Shown here: piece by piece, positions 52,425-61,549 of the stretch | Layout of the letters: each line of letters begins with the position of its first letter | Position numbering within the stretch: the first letter of the stretch is position 1 | Source of the DNA: Enterococcus gallinarum NBRC 100675 | GTDB lineage: Bacteria > Bacillota > Bacilli > Lactobacillales > Enterococcaceae | DNA: 64,000 nucleotides | NCBI RefSeq assembly: GCF_001544275.1 | Contig: NZ_BCQE01000020.1 | Coordinates: 1 to 64,000, forward strand | Reading direction: 5' to 3' | Program-made: the position numbers and the translations under genes | Notes under the pieces: model-generated | What the model was told of the DNA's origin: nothing | The model's database searches: none | Seen by the model: the letters and a program-made list of their open reading frames with translations, nothing else

Positions 52425-53591
52425 ATGATTTCAAGTAAATATACAATTAGAGAACAAAACGAGGCAAAAATACTTAATCAAATAATTAGACATAAAGAAA
52501 TATCTAGAGCTGAATTGAGTAAAATAACCTCTTTAAACAAAGCATCTGTATCTTCTATTATCAATAAATTGATCGATGACTCGCTTGTAATTGAAAATAG
52601 AATTGGAGAAGCAACAAATCGTGGCCGAAAACCCATTATGTTAACTTTTAATGGAGTATCTTCGGGCTTAGCAATTGCAATTGATCTAGGATATAATTAC
52701 ATTGATGGAATGGTAGCTTCATTAGATGGAAAAGAAATTGCAAGAATACAGCTTACTGATACTTATGTTAGTAAAGACAACATACAAATGTTAATTCGTA
52801 AAATTATAAAAAAACTCACCGATAATCTTCCTTATACGCGACATGGAATAATCGGTATGACAATTGCTGTTCAAGGACAAGTTCTAAATAATAAAGTACT
52901 TAGTACAACTTATAACGGTCTTGAGGAAATTGATTTAGTAAAATTATTAAATCAAGAGTATAGCTTTCCTGTTTTTTTACAAAATGAGGCAAACTTATCT
53001 GCATTAGGTGAATATACTTTTTCTTCTGATATCGAGAATTTAGTATCAATTAGTCTTCATAGTGGAATAGGCGTTGGAGTAGTAAAAAATGGTAAACTTG
53101 ACATTGGTAATAAAGGATATGCTGGTCAGTTGGGACATACAATTCTATTTCCAAATGGCAGAAAATGTGAATGTGGTAATTATGGTTGTTTAGAAAAATA
53201 TTGCTCTACTCAAGTAATTTACCAAGAGATTTCCAAAGAAAAAAAACTAGATAAAATTAATTCGGATATAGTGGAATATCTTTATAGCAACAAGGATCAA
53301 AAGGTTGTAGAGATGATTGAACTATATGCATACTATTTATCGATAGGAATTAACAATATAGTTATGCTCTATGCTCCTGAGTTAGTGATTTTTAACAGTC
53401 CTTTAACAAAAAAAATTCCGAACATAATTAATATAATCAAAAATTTTTTGAATAATCAATATACAAAAGAAATTCATATCATTAACAGTCCTATAGAGTG
53501 GAATCCTGTTCTTAGTGGAGCAATTTCGTTTTCAATTCAAAAATTTTTAAATATTGAAAAGTTGAAACTCAGCTCTTATGCAAAAAATTAA
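52425..53591 (+). CDS. ROK family transcriptional regulator (XylR/NagC-type)
   Basis: 388 residues, GAGGAG 6 bases before ATG. N-terminal MarR-like HTH (KEISRAELSKITSLNKASVSSIINKLI), then a ROK sugar-kinase-like domain with the zinc motif GHTILFPNGRKCECGNYGCLEKY. The ATP-phosphate loop (AIAIDLGYNYIDG) is degenerate, as in regulators that do not phosphorylate sugar. Divergent from the GH31-PTS operon and likely its repressor, released by the free sugar. Confidence 0.88.
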   Translation: MISSKYTIREQNEAKILNQIIRHKEISRAELSKITSLNKASVSSIINKLIDDSLVIENRIGEATNRGRKPIMLTFNGVSSGLAIAIDLGYNYIDGMVASLDGKEIARIQLTDTYVSKDNIQMLIRKIIKKLTDNLPYTRHGIIGMTIAVQGQVLNNKVLSTTYNGLEEIDLVKLLNQEYSFPVFLQNEANLSALGEYTFSSDIENLVSISLHSGIGVGVVKNGKLDIGNKGYAGQLGHTILFPNGRKCECGNYGCLEKYCSTQVIYQEISKEKKLDKINSDIVEYLYSNKDQKVVEMIELYAYYLSIGINNIVMLYAPELVIFNSPLTKKIPNIINIIKNFLNNQYTKEIHIINSPIEWNPVLSGAISFSIQKFLNIEKLKLSSYAKN

Positions 53592-54182
53592 TTTAATTTA
53601 GTGGAAACTAGTATGTGAAATGGAGAAATTTTAACATACTAGACGGCTCACCAGTACTCTCTCCTTAAAAAGAGCTTTTTATATAGTTATGAATTTCTCA
53701 CCGCTCTACCTCTTTTTCAAGAGATAAAAAAATTAATACAATGCTTATTACTTAAACTATTTCTAACTCAATAATCTATCAAATATTCTCAATTTTTTTC
53801 AATTGTCTTTTTGTTTAATCAAAGCATGCTTGCATATTATCCATTTGGCCTATACTTTAGGGTAAAATTTTACAATTTCATCTAAATTATATACTAAACT
53901 TTTATCGCTATTAAAAGTAAAAACAGCTTCGCCCACGTATAGAAACGTATATCTTTTTGTTTCTACACGTGGGCGAGCTGACTAAAATCATATAATCAAA
54001 AACTTAATAAAACGAGGTTCACTCCAATCATATTTCATTTTTCAAAACTATCACATTAATCTCTTGTCAATCAAAATTATTATACATTGAGAAAGTTACA
54101 ACTTATATACTACTTCTTTAAACCCTAAAACTTCACCAATGAGTTTCTAATAATTAGATCTTATTAATCTAACTATTAATCA
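53592..54182. other. Intergenic with an IS200/IS605-like end hairpin
   Basis: No gene. CGCCCACGTATAGAAAC (53930-53946) pairs with GTTTCTACACGTGGGCG (53959-53975), 16 of 17. The stretch 53901-53990 aligns block-wise with the IS200 end at 34960-35045, so it is probably a solo end of a related element. Confidence 0.6.
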
Positions 54183-54662
54183 TTATGATAAATTTAAATA
54201 CCCACAAAGAACACCATGTAAAACTCTTCCTGTATATAAATCGAGATTATCAATTTGACTAGATTCAGTAAAACAAATGATTACTGATGAGTCTTTTTTA
54301 GCCAATTCAAGCTGTTTAAAATCAACCTTAACTAGTGGATTTTCAGGTGTTATATATTCATTTTCATCAACAAGAATTGAAAAAGGTTTTCCTTCTAATT
54401 CTACTGTATCTATCCCAATATGAATCAAATAATCAATTCCTGAATTACTCTTTATACTAATAGCATGTTTTGTTGGAAAGATAGTTGTGACCTGACCAGC
54501 TAAAGGAGCATAAATTGTCTGCTCTTCTGGAATAACAGCAAAACCTTCCCCTAATAATTTTTGTGAAAAAACTGGATCATTTACTTCTGATATAGGAATA
54601 ACTTTTCCCGAACATGGAGAAAATAGTTCCACTTGTTTTTTCTTTCTTAAAAACTTAATCAT
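54183..54662 (-). CDS. PTS glucose-family EIIA
   Basis: 159 residues. Crr-like domain with both active-site His: TKHAISIKS and LIHIGIDTVELEGKPF. Free-standing EIIA downstream of the EIICB gene by 11 bp. Phosphorylates the EIIB domain encoded at 54674. Confidence 0.92.
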   Translation of the reverse strand: MIKFLRKKKQVELFSPCSGKVIPISEVNDPVFSQKLLGEGFAVIPEEQTIYAPLAGQVTTIFPTKHAISIKSNSGIDYLIHIGIDTVELEGKPFSILVDENEYITPENPLVKVDFKQLELAKKDSSVIICFTESSQIDNLDLYTGRVLHGVLCGYLNLS

Positions 54663-54673
54663 ATAAATTCCTC

Positions 54674-56176
54674 CTAATTATCTCTTTTCAAAATTTGATT
54701 GATTTCTTGACTAAGTAAATCAGCTTTTCCTCCAAAAACTGCTTGAATCCCACCTTTTACCTCAAAAACTGCAGTAGCACCTAATTGTTTTATAGCTTGT
54801 TTGTCAACATTTTGTCCATTCTTCACAGCAACACGCAAGCGAGTTGCACAGGCTTCAACAGATTCAATATTCTCTTCACAGCCAAGTGCTTTTATAATCA
54901 TTAAAGATTCTTCATGCAAAGAAGTATTTTTATTCAAGGTAATTTCAGAGACTACCTCTTTTTCTTCTATCATACCAGGGATCGCTACTTTGAATTTTTT
55001 TAAAAAGAAAGTAAAAACGATAAAGTAAATAATAGCCCAAGCAAGTCCAAAAGGAATCAATTTAAGCCAGTTAGTTTTGTCATTTCCTTGAAGTACACCA
55101 AATAATAGAAAATCAATTAGTCCACCTGAAAAAGAATTTCCTACTCGAATATTCAGGATATCCGCAAAATAAAAAGATAGGCCGTCTAAAAATGCATGGA
55201 TGACATAAAGCCATGGAGCCACAAACAGAAACATATATTCTACAGGCTCAGTGATTCCTGTTAAAAACGAAGTTAATGCACCGCTGAAATAAAGACCGCC
55301 ATTTTTCTTACGGTTTTTTTTAGGAATTGCACGATACATCGCATAACAAGCAGCAGGAAGGCCAAACATCATCGTGGCAAATCTTCCAGCAAAAAAACGA
55401 GTCCCATAAGTAAATAAGCCTGTGTGATTCGGATCAGCTAATTGAGCAAAGAAAATATTTTGTGCCCCAGAAACTGTAATTCCCGCTACACTCTCAGTTC
55501 CCCCTAACGAAGTGTACCAGAAAAGTGGATAAATTGTATGATGAAGACCAACAGCACCAGTTAAACGAAGTAAAAATCCATAAAGAAATGTTCCTAGACT
55601 CCCCATTTGAGCAATATGCTCTCCAGCAACAACTAATCCATTCTGAATCGGTGGCCAAATTAGATAAAAGAAGGAACCAATAATAATTGCAGCCAAACTA
55701 GAAATAATTGGAATAAAACGTGAACCACCAAAGAATCCTAAAAATTGCGGTAATTCTATTTTTCTATAGCGATTGTGTAAAAATGCGACAATTCCGCCAA
55801 TGGCAATTGAACCTACAACTCCAGTATCAAGAGTTGCATCTTTGACAGAAAATAATTCAAGAAAACCACTAATTGTTGCTGTATAAACTAAGTAAGAAAC
55901 ACCACCAGCTAAACCAGCAGTTCCTTTGTCACCATTTGCAAGCCCCACTGCGATACCAATCGCAAATATCAATGCTAAATTAGCAAAAACGGCGTTACCA
56001 GCATAACTCATGATACTCAAAATCGTATGAAGCCACGGTTGAGCTAATATGGGATAAGCATTTATGGCGCTTTCATTTGTCAGTGCACCGCCAAGACCTA
56101 AAAGTAAACCAGCAACAGGTAAAATAGCGATCGGCAACATAAATGCCCGACCTAGTTGTGAAAATTTTTTAAACAT
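54674..56176 (-). CDS. PTS glucose/GlcNAc-family EIICB, probable ManNAc permease
   Basis: 500 residues. EIIC at 1-385 with about ten membrane segments ([36 protein letters not shown]) and EIIB at 420-500 with phospho-Cys in [14 protein letters not shown]. It lies between nanE (8-bp overlap) and EIIA. The linkage to ManNAc-6-P epimerase suggests that ManNAc is the transported sugar; GlcNAc-type family by sequence. Confidence 0.88.
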   Translation of the reverse strand: MFKKFSQLGRAFMLPIAILPVAGLLLGLGGALTNESAINAYPILAQPWLHTILSIMSYAGNAVFANLALIFAIGIAVGLANGDKGTAGLAGGVSYLVYTATISGFLELFSVKDATLDTGVVGSIAIGGIVAFLHNRYRKIELPQFLGFFGGSRFIPIISSLAAIIIGSFFYLIWPPIQNGLVVAGEHIAQMGSLGTFLYGFLLRLTGAVGLHHTIYPLFWYTSLGGTESVAGITVSGAQNIFFAQLADPNHTGLFTYGTRFFAGRFATMMFGLPAACYAMYRAIPKKNRKKNGGLYFSGALTSFLTGITEPVEYMFLFVAPWLYVIHAFLDGLSFYFADILNIRVGNSFSGGLIDFLLFGVLQGNDKTNWLKLIPFGLAWAIIYFIVFTFFLKKFKVAIPGMIEEKEVVSEITLNKNTSLHEESLMIIKALGCEENIESVEACATRLRVAVKNGQNVDKQAIKQLGATAVFEVKGGIQAVFGGKADLLSQEINQILKRDN

Positions 56177-56876
56177 TTTTCTCTTCCTCCTTCAATGCAT
56201 TGACGAAACGTTCTGCAATTTCTTGTGGACGAGTGATCGCGCCACCAACTACGATTCCAGAAACACCTAATTCCCTAATTTTTTTTGCCTGCTCTGGGGT
56301 ATGGATTTTTCCTTCTGCAATAACACAAATTTCTGCTTGAACGAGCTGTTTCATCAAGTCAATCGCTGGCCCTTCTTGCTTTCTACTTTCATTAGTATAT
56401 CCGCATAACGTGGTTCCGACAAAATCAACGCCAGCTTCATAGGCATTTTTACCTTCTTCAAAGGTAGAGATGTCTGCCATTAATAATTGTTCAGGATACT
56501 TTTCTTTGATCTGAGTAATGAAAGTGTTGATAGACAAATTATCATGGCGTTTGCGCAGCGTACAATCTAGCGCAATAACTTCTACACCAGTAGCAACTAA
56601 TTCATCGACCTCACGCATCGTTGCGGTAATAAATGGTTCTTCAGGAGGATAATCTCGCTTAATTATCCCAATCATAGGTAGAGAAACTTTTTCTTTAATC
56701 TCTAAAATATCTCGAACAGAATTTGCTCGGATACCAACTGCACCAGCTCTTTCAGCAGCTAGAGCAAAATAGGACATAAGACCTCCTTCTTCTTTATAAA
56801 ATGGTTCACCAGGTAATGCCTGACAAGAAACAATCAGTCCACCTGAAATTGCATCTAAAAATATTTGTTTCTTCAT
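56169..56876 (-). CDS. nanE: N-acetylmannosamine-6-phosphate 2-epimerase
   Basis: 235 residues from ATG 56876, which gives the family-typical start [25 protein letters not shown]; a GTG at 56888 is possible, as AGGAG is unusually close to the ATG. TIM barrel with [14 protein letters not shown] (catalytic Lys/Glu region) and [12 protein letters not shown]. It converts ManNAc-6-P to GlcNAc-6-P for the NagA/NagB route. First gene of the operon nanE-EIICB-EIIA. Confidence 0.92.
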   Translation of the reverse strand: MKKQIFLDAISGGLIVSCQALPGEPFYKEEGGLMSYFALAAERAGAVGIRANSVRDILEIKEKVSLPMIGIIKRDYPPEEPFITATMREVDELVATGVEVIALDCTLRKRHDNLSINTFITQIKEKYPEQLLMADISTFEEGKNAYEAGVDFVGTTLCGYTNESRKQEGPAIDLMKQLVQAEICVIAEGKIHTPEQAKKIRELGVSGIVVGGAITRPQEIAERFVNALKEEEKNV

Positions 56877-56916
56877 TCTCCTAAACACTCCACTTTAAAT
56901 TAATTTTCGGATAATA

Positions 56917-57009
56917 ACTCCAAATAAAATATAGCACGCGCTTTCATTGATGTAAAGTATAAAAATGGATAAATTTGGAGATTTTTTTATCTTTTTGGAG
57001 TATAATGGA
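56917..57009. promoter_or_regulatory. Intergenic control region of the ManNAc locus
   Basis: AGCACGCGCTTTCA (56933-56946) read on the minus strand matches 11 of 14 cre positions with a perfect TGAAAGCGC half. ACTCCAAAT (56917-56925) faces AAATTTGGAG (56971-56980) and TTTTTGGAG (56992-57000), likely RpiR-type operator halves for both divergent promoters. Confidence 0.5.
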
Positions 57010-57038
57010 GTAAAATTTTTTACTGTAAAGGAGTTCAT

Positions 57039-57857
57039 ATGAATTACATCTATTTAATTAAAGAGCATTATCCTTTATTGACTAAATCTGAAAAAAAAGT
57101 AGCTGATTTAATCTTAGATTCTGGGAAAGCAATTATTTATAGTACAATGAGCGATATCAAAGAAAAAACCACAGTTGGGGATGCAACGATTATTCGTTTT
57201 TGCCAAAAATTAGGATTTTCTGGTTTCTCTGATTTGAAGATCGAAATTGCAAAAGAAGATTTCAGTAAAAAAAAAGAATATCCGTCAAGCGAGAAATATT
57301 ACGATATAATTGCTACTCATCTAACTGAGGCGCTCTATTCTACAGCACATTTACTAGATGAAAAAAAACTAGATAAGGCAATCCAACTCATCAGTCAAGC
57401 AAAAAATCTTTATATATTTGGGGTGGGTTCTAGTGGAAATACAAGCCTTGATTTAGAAAGTATGTTCTTACGAGTAGGAGTTCAAGCAAAAGCTGTTCTG
57501 GATCCTCATTTTCAAGCTCAAGTAGCTTCTTTGATGGAAGAAGACGATGTGATTATTGCTTTTTCATTATCCGGAAAAACAAAAGATACCTTTGATTCTG
57601 TAGAAATTGCAAAAAAAAATGGTGCAAAGATCTTAGCAATTACCAATTACCTTCATTCTCCAATAGGACAGACAGCAGATGTTGTTTTACAAACAGCAAT
57701 CGAAGAATTTTTAAATGGTGGTTCTTTGGCAGGGAAAATCTCTCAATTGTACCTTTGTGATTTACTTGTACAAGGTTATGAACAGAAAAACAATATTAAT
57801 GCAGTGGAACTGCGTGAAAGAGTATTACGCTCTATCTTAGATAAAAGCTTAGATTAA
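57039..57857 (+). CDS. RpiR/MurR family regulator with SIS domain
   Basis: 272 residues, AAAGGAG before ATG. N-terminal HTH_6 (YPLLTKSEKKVADLIL...TVGDATIIRFCQKLGFSGFSDLKIEIA) and SIS phosphosugar-binding domain (NLYIFGVGSSGNTSLDLE, IAFSLSGKTKDT). Divergent from nanE-PTS and presumably senses ManNAc-6-P or GlcNAc-6-P. Confidence 0.88.
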   Translation: MNYIYLIKEHYPLLTKSEKKVADLILDSGKAIIYSTMSDIKEKTTVGDATIIRFCQKLGFSGFSDLKIEIAKEDFSKKKEYPSSEKYYDIIATHLTEALYSTAHLLDEKKLDKAIQLISQAKNLYIFGVGSSGNTSLDLESMFLRVGVQAKAVLDPHFQAQVASLMEEDDVIIAFSLSGKTKDTFDSVEIAKKNGAKILAITNYLHSPIGQTADVVLQTAIEEFLNGGSLAGKISQLYLCDLLVQGYEQKNNINAVELRERVLRSILDKSLD

Positions 57858-58138
57858 ATAGAGTATTAATTGAAGCAATTTATATTTAGGTGAAATATCA
57901 ATTAATTAGTGGGACTCACAATTTGCACAAATAACTTTCATCTTACCTTTAGATGAAGTGTTAGAAAGAAAAGTATCAACCATCAATACTTTGAAAAAAT
58001 TCTTTTTATAGGAATATGATGAACAGCTTTCAATATACAATAATCATTATCAAAGATAACTGACAACTTTTAGCAATAAAATACAAAACACTTTTTTAGT
58101 CAGTATCTAAATATAACAAATCTATTTCATAAAGCAAA

Positions 58139-58173
58139 AAAGCGGCTAGACAAAAGAGATGTCTAACCACTTA
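58139..58173. terminator. Bidirectional terminator
   Basis: 14-base arms AAAGCGGCTAGACA / TGTCTAACCACTTA with two wobble pairs and a 7-base loop, between convergent RpiR and TetR genes. 57858-58138 has no gene. Confidence 0.65.
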
Positions 58174-58217
58174 CATTTATCATCTATATAATTCAATGAA
58201 CAGAGAAAAAAAGGACA

Positions 58218-58844
58218 TCAGTTTTTATCAATAAAAAGTCTTGTTCTTATCAATATTTTCAGATGTTTTAGCAGATCCTCTTCAAATTCTATAGATTGTT
58301 TATCTTGTTGATATAAAGATAGATAAAGCAATAATTTTTTTCGATAAAATACATTAAAATATGAATAGATATAAATAGTAATTAAATTATCTATAAACAA
58401 TAATGTATAGCGATCTTTTACCTTAGGGGATTCTATAAATTTAAAATAGAAAGAAAATTTTTTTCTTTCAAATTCTTCTATAATATCTATTTTTTTTATT
58501 TGGCCAGAATTGGTCGAAATAAGCATAAAAAAATTCAAAAACAATTGTTTCTTTTCAGAATTTAATCGTACTCTTTCAACTATATTTATAATATATTCAT
58601 CGAGTGTAGAACTTTCCTTAACAATTTTTTCAAGTTCAAGGTTTATTATATTTAAATCATACTCCACTGCAGCTTCATACAGATCATGTTTTGTTTTAAA
58701 AAAACTATATACAGTAGTAGTACTAGTTTTAGCTTCATTAGCAATATCTAAAAGTCTTGTTTTCTCATAACCAAATTTAGAAAAATGCTTTATAGCAATA
58801 ATTATAATTTCTTCTCGCATGCTATTCTTATTACTTATTGTCAT
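58218..58844 (-). CDS. TetR family regulator (downstream of a tandem pair)
   Basis: 208 residues. TetR HTH REEIIIIAIKHFSKFGYEKTRLLDIANEAKTSTTTVYSFFKTKHDLYEAAV, then an all-helical ligand domain rich in aromatic residues (IYIYSYFNVFYRKKLLLYLSLY). Starts 6 bp after the other TetR gene, same operon. No enzyme or pump gene adjacent, so its target is not local. Confidence 0.85.
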   Translation of the reverse strand: MTISNKNSMREEIIIIAIKHFSKFGYEKTRLLDIANEAKTSTTTVYSFFKTKHDLYEAAVEYDLNIINLELEKIVKESSTLDEYIINIVERVRLNSEKKQLFLNFFMLISTNSGQIKKIDIIEEFERKKFSFYFKFIESPKVKDRYTLLFIDNLITIYIYSYFNVFYRKKLLLYLSLYQQDKQSIEFEEDLLKHLKILIRTRLFIDKN

Positions 58845-58850
58845 AGACTC

Positions 58851-59495
58851 TTACCCCCTTGCAAGTACAGTTAGCGTCTCGATAACATTTTCTTTTAATA
58901 TTAATGAACTTTTTATTGAGTCTTCTAGAAAAACTTTGGCTTTTATTTCTTGATATTGCGTATTTTGAAGTAATTCTCCGGATAACATCATCGTATCAAT
59001 AATGAACGTGTAGACAACTGGATCAATTTTATCACTTATTTCTTTTTCATCTTTTAATTCATTTACGGTATGCCAATATACTTTGAAAAAACTAGTGTTA
59101 TTGTAAAATTGTTTAACCCACTCGCTTGTCATTTGTTCGTCACCAGGAATTTTATTATAAAAAACAATCAATTCAGGATGTTTTCTTCCTAATTCTAAGA
59201 TTGTTTCGAACATTACTTCTAAACGATTTTCTAATTTTAAAGGAGCATTGTTTATATTATTAATATATTCATCTAAAATAACAAAAACGTGTTCTATTGC
59301 TACTCTTAGCATTCCTTCTTTATTGTTAAAGTACTGATATAATGATCCTGCACTTAAATCTGCCTTATCAGCAATCTTACGAACTGAAGCAGATTCATAA
59401 CCAACTCTTCCAAATTCTTCTAAGATATAGTTTAAAATGAGTTCTTTTTTTTCTGATTTTAATCGATTAAATAATTCATTTGCTGTTTTATACAT
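58851..59495 (-). CDS. TetR family regulator, candidate master of the island surface-protein regulon
   Basis: 214 residues, GAGGAG 6 bases before ATG. HTH LILNYILEEFGRVGYESASVRKIADKADLSAGSLYQYFNNKEGMLRVAI; helical C-terminal ligand domain. An extended -10 (TGGTATACT, near 59526-59534) follows the operator at 59548-59568, so it probably autoregulates. The same operator occurs at both LPXTG genes, which suggests they are its distant targets. Ligand unknown. Confidence 0.87.
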   Translation of the reverse strand: MYKTANELFNRLKSEKKELILNYILEEFGRVGYESASVRKIADKADLSAGSLYQYFNNKEGMLRVAIEHVFVILDEYINNINNAPLKLENRLEVMFETILELGRKHPELIVFYNKIPGDEQMTSEWVKQFYNNTSFFKVYWHTVNELKDEKEISDKIDPVVYTFIIDTMMLSGELLQNTQYQEIKAKVFLEDSIKSSLILKENVIETLTVLARG

Positions 59496-59547
59496 AGCTA
59501 TCTCCTCAAAAAAGATATTATAACTAAGTATACCATATTAACCTTAT

Positions 59548-59568
59548 AAAAACGACCGCTCATTTTTT
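59548..59568. promoter_or_regulatory. TetR operator, founder site of a shared motif
   Basis: AAAAACGACCGCTCATTTTT(T) overlaps the expected -35 of the TetR gene promoter. It matches 17 of 20 bases of the site at 33701. Confidence 0.65.
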
Positions 59569-59972
59569 AAAGCTTCTCCTAATTGAATCATTTTCCAACC
59601 ATTTACTTTTCTACTACTAATAATTTCGTCTGAACTATTTACAGAAGTGTGACCCGACTTAATTTCAGAAGTCTTAATATTTTCATTATTCTTTACAAGA
59701 CTCCTGACTTTCAAGGGGATATAAAATAACTCTAGATGTAGAAAGAAAAAGAAGCAACAATACTCAATCGCTTCTTTTTTTCAAAAATAAACTTTTGTAC
59801 AATTAATACAACTGCTTCCTCTAAATCATGTTTTTAATTAAGAAAACTTTCATGATAAATACTCTTTCTTCAACATTAAAAGACACCACTCAGGGGAACT
59901 GGCACTATAATTTGGATACAATAAAAAAGAAAACTTCAAATTTAGTAAAATAAATTTAGAGGAGTTTTTCTA

Positions 59973-60133
59973 ACGTCAAAGCATAATTACTATCCTGATA
60001 CACTAAAAATTCAAATTGTTGAGCGTTTATTGAAAGGAGAGTCATCTCTTCTCTTCGAGAAGAATTCAATATCTCAGGAAGAGGAACTATATATAATTGG
60101 AAAAAATGGTATTTAAATGGACAATTTCATTAA
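59973..60133 (+). pseudogene. IS3/IS150-family OrfA transposase remnant
   Basis: Frame from 59973 reads TSKHNYYPDTLKIQIVERLL and KGESS, then a frameshift near 60050 leads to LREEFNISGRGTIYNWKKWYLNG and a stop. This is the OrfA HTH of IS3-family elements. AGAGGAG lies upstream; OrfB is absent. Confidence 0.65.
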
Positions 60134-60620
60134 TTAGAGCTTCTTCAGGACACTCCTCAGTACTAGAACCTTCACTGCCTACTTTCATTAATAAAAAAGA
60201 AAATAATTATATGTAGCTTGAATTTCCACTCCCTAAACTATAAAAAAAATTATTACGAATTGAATCACTAATTAGACTTTACATAAGATTTCCAAATTTA
60301 ATGCTATAACACGTCAATAAATTATAATGATAGGCACTAACAATGAATTTTTAGAACTATTACTTCATCCTATTAATTAAAATCCCTCACTAAATCTATA
60401 ATTAGTCTTTTAAATAAAAACTTAAAGATCATGATCATAGCTGAATATATTAAAAAGCATTTAGTATCCAAAATTATTAGCCTTCTTTACCAAACTATCA
60501 AACAAATTAAATCCATGATAAACTCCACGTAAAAAAGACAGCAATTTACTATTTTATAAATTTATTATAAAAGAAAAGACTGTAGACAGCATCCATAAAA
60601 TTGACTTTATTTACAGACTG
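60134..60620. other. Intergenic, no gene seen
   Basis: Very AT-rich, frames short and unsupported; probably IS-related debris after the OrfA remnant. The stretch 59569-59972 before it is also gene-free. Confidence 0.5.
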
Positions 60621-60652
60621 AAATATCCACCCATAAAAACGGGTGGATATTT
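60621..60652 (-). terminator. Terminator of the IclR gene
   Basis: 12-bp perfect stem AAATATCCACCC / GGGTGGATATTT with an 8-base loop, starting at the stop codon of the IclR gene. Confidence 0.8.
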
Positions 60653-60653
60653 A

Positions 60654-61403
60654 CTATACTTCTAGCAATTGATTAATAATCTCGCCACTTTTTTTTAGCT
60701 CATCTTCTAATTGGGATAATCCTTTGAATCCTAGCCGTGTGGTAGGTCCGGAACAACCGAGTGCCGCAACTAATTCACCGTTTTGATAGAGTCCAGTTGC
60801 CATACAAGTAAGACCATATTCGTATTCTTCATGATCAAAGGCAACCTGCTTTTCCTTGATTTTTTTCTGTTCTTCACAAAAATTCGAATAATCAATAATA
60901 GTATTGATGGTACGCTTCACTAACCTTTTTTGGTAGTATTTTTCCAATTCAGTAGGTGACATTTCACTTAAAAAGATTTTTCCCATGGAAGAACAGTATA
61001 AATCAGTGACTGGTGCTAAAGACGATTGCAACATGTAACTTTCGCCGCTTTCCGAATGAATAATATATATTTCATCTCGATATAAAATCGATAGATTAAT
61101 GGTTTCGCCAGTTTTTTGCGAAAAATTTTGCATATAAGGTTTGGCAATTTTGATTAATTGTTGTTCATTCAAAGGTTTGGGGTGATATTTTAAAATTTTA
61201 TAGCTTAATGTATAGATATCATCTTCAATTTGTATGACAATGCCGCGGTACTCCAAAGTTTTCAAAATACGAAAGACCGTTGTTTTAGCTAGACCAGATA
61301 ATCTAGTTACTTCAGAAATTCCTAAAGCGCCCTGTTCACTCAATAAATCTAATAGAGTAAAGGCATTATCAACGGATTTAATCAAATCGTTTTCCTTATT
61401 CAT
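60654..61403 (-). CDS. IclR family transcriptional regulator
   Basis: 249 residues, GAGAGGG before ATG. N-terminal winged HTH (SVDNAFTLLDLLSEQGALGISEVTRLSGLAKTTVFRILKTLEYRGIV) and IclR effector domain (CSSMGKIFLSEM, DHEEYEYGLTCMATGLYQNGELVAALGCSGPTTR). Divergent from a YjiH-type transporter and a dehydrogenase, with an inverted repeat at their promoter, so likely their repressor or activator. Confidence 0.88.
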   Translation of the reverse strand: MNKENDLIKSVDNAFTLLDLLSEQGALGISEVTRLSGLAKTTVFRILKTLEYRGIVIQIEDDIYTLSYKILKYHPKPLNEQQLIKIAKPYMQNFSQKTGETINLSILYRDEIYIIHSESGESYMLQSSLAPVTDLYCSSMGKIFLSEMSPTELEKYYQKRLVKRTINTIIDYSNFCEEQKKIKEKQVAFDHEEYEYGLTCMATGLYQNGELVAALGCSGPTTRLGFKGLSQLEDELKKSGEIINQLLEV

Positions 61404-61476
61404 CGGATCCCTCTCTTTCTATTTTTTTTATAGCAATTATAGCAGATTTTTTTGTAATAAAACTAACTATACTATA

Positions 61477-61526
61477 TTGACAGACTAAATTAAAATCTGT
61501 ACAATTTTTTCCGGAACGATGTTCCG
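61477..61526 (+). promoter_or_regulatory. Promoter and IclR operator candidate
   Basis: TTGACA (61477-61482), 17-base spacer, TACAAT (61500-61505). CGGAAC-gat-GTTCCG (61512-61526) is a perfect inverted repeat at the expected transcription start. Confidence 0.7.
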
Positions 61527-61549
61527 AATTTAGCATAAGGAGAAATGAT

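Noticed and set aside
54010-54025. AAAACGAGGTTCACT, similar to the TetR-type inverted repeat
   Set aside because: One arm is shifted and no promoter follows; it lies behind the EIIA gene end.
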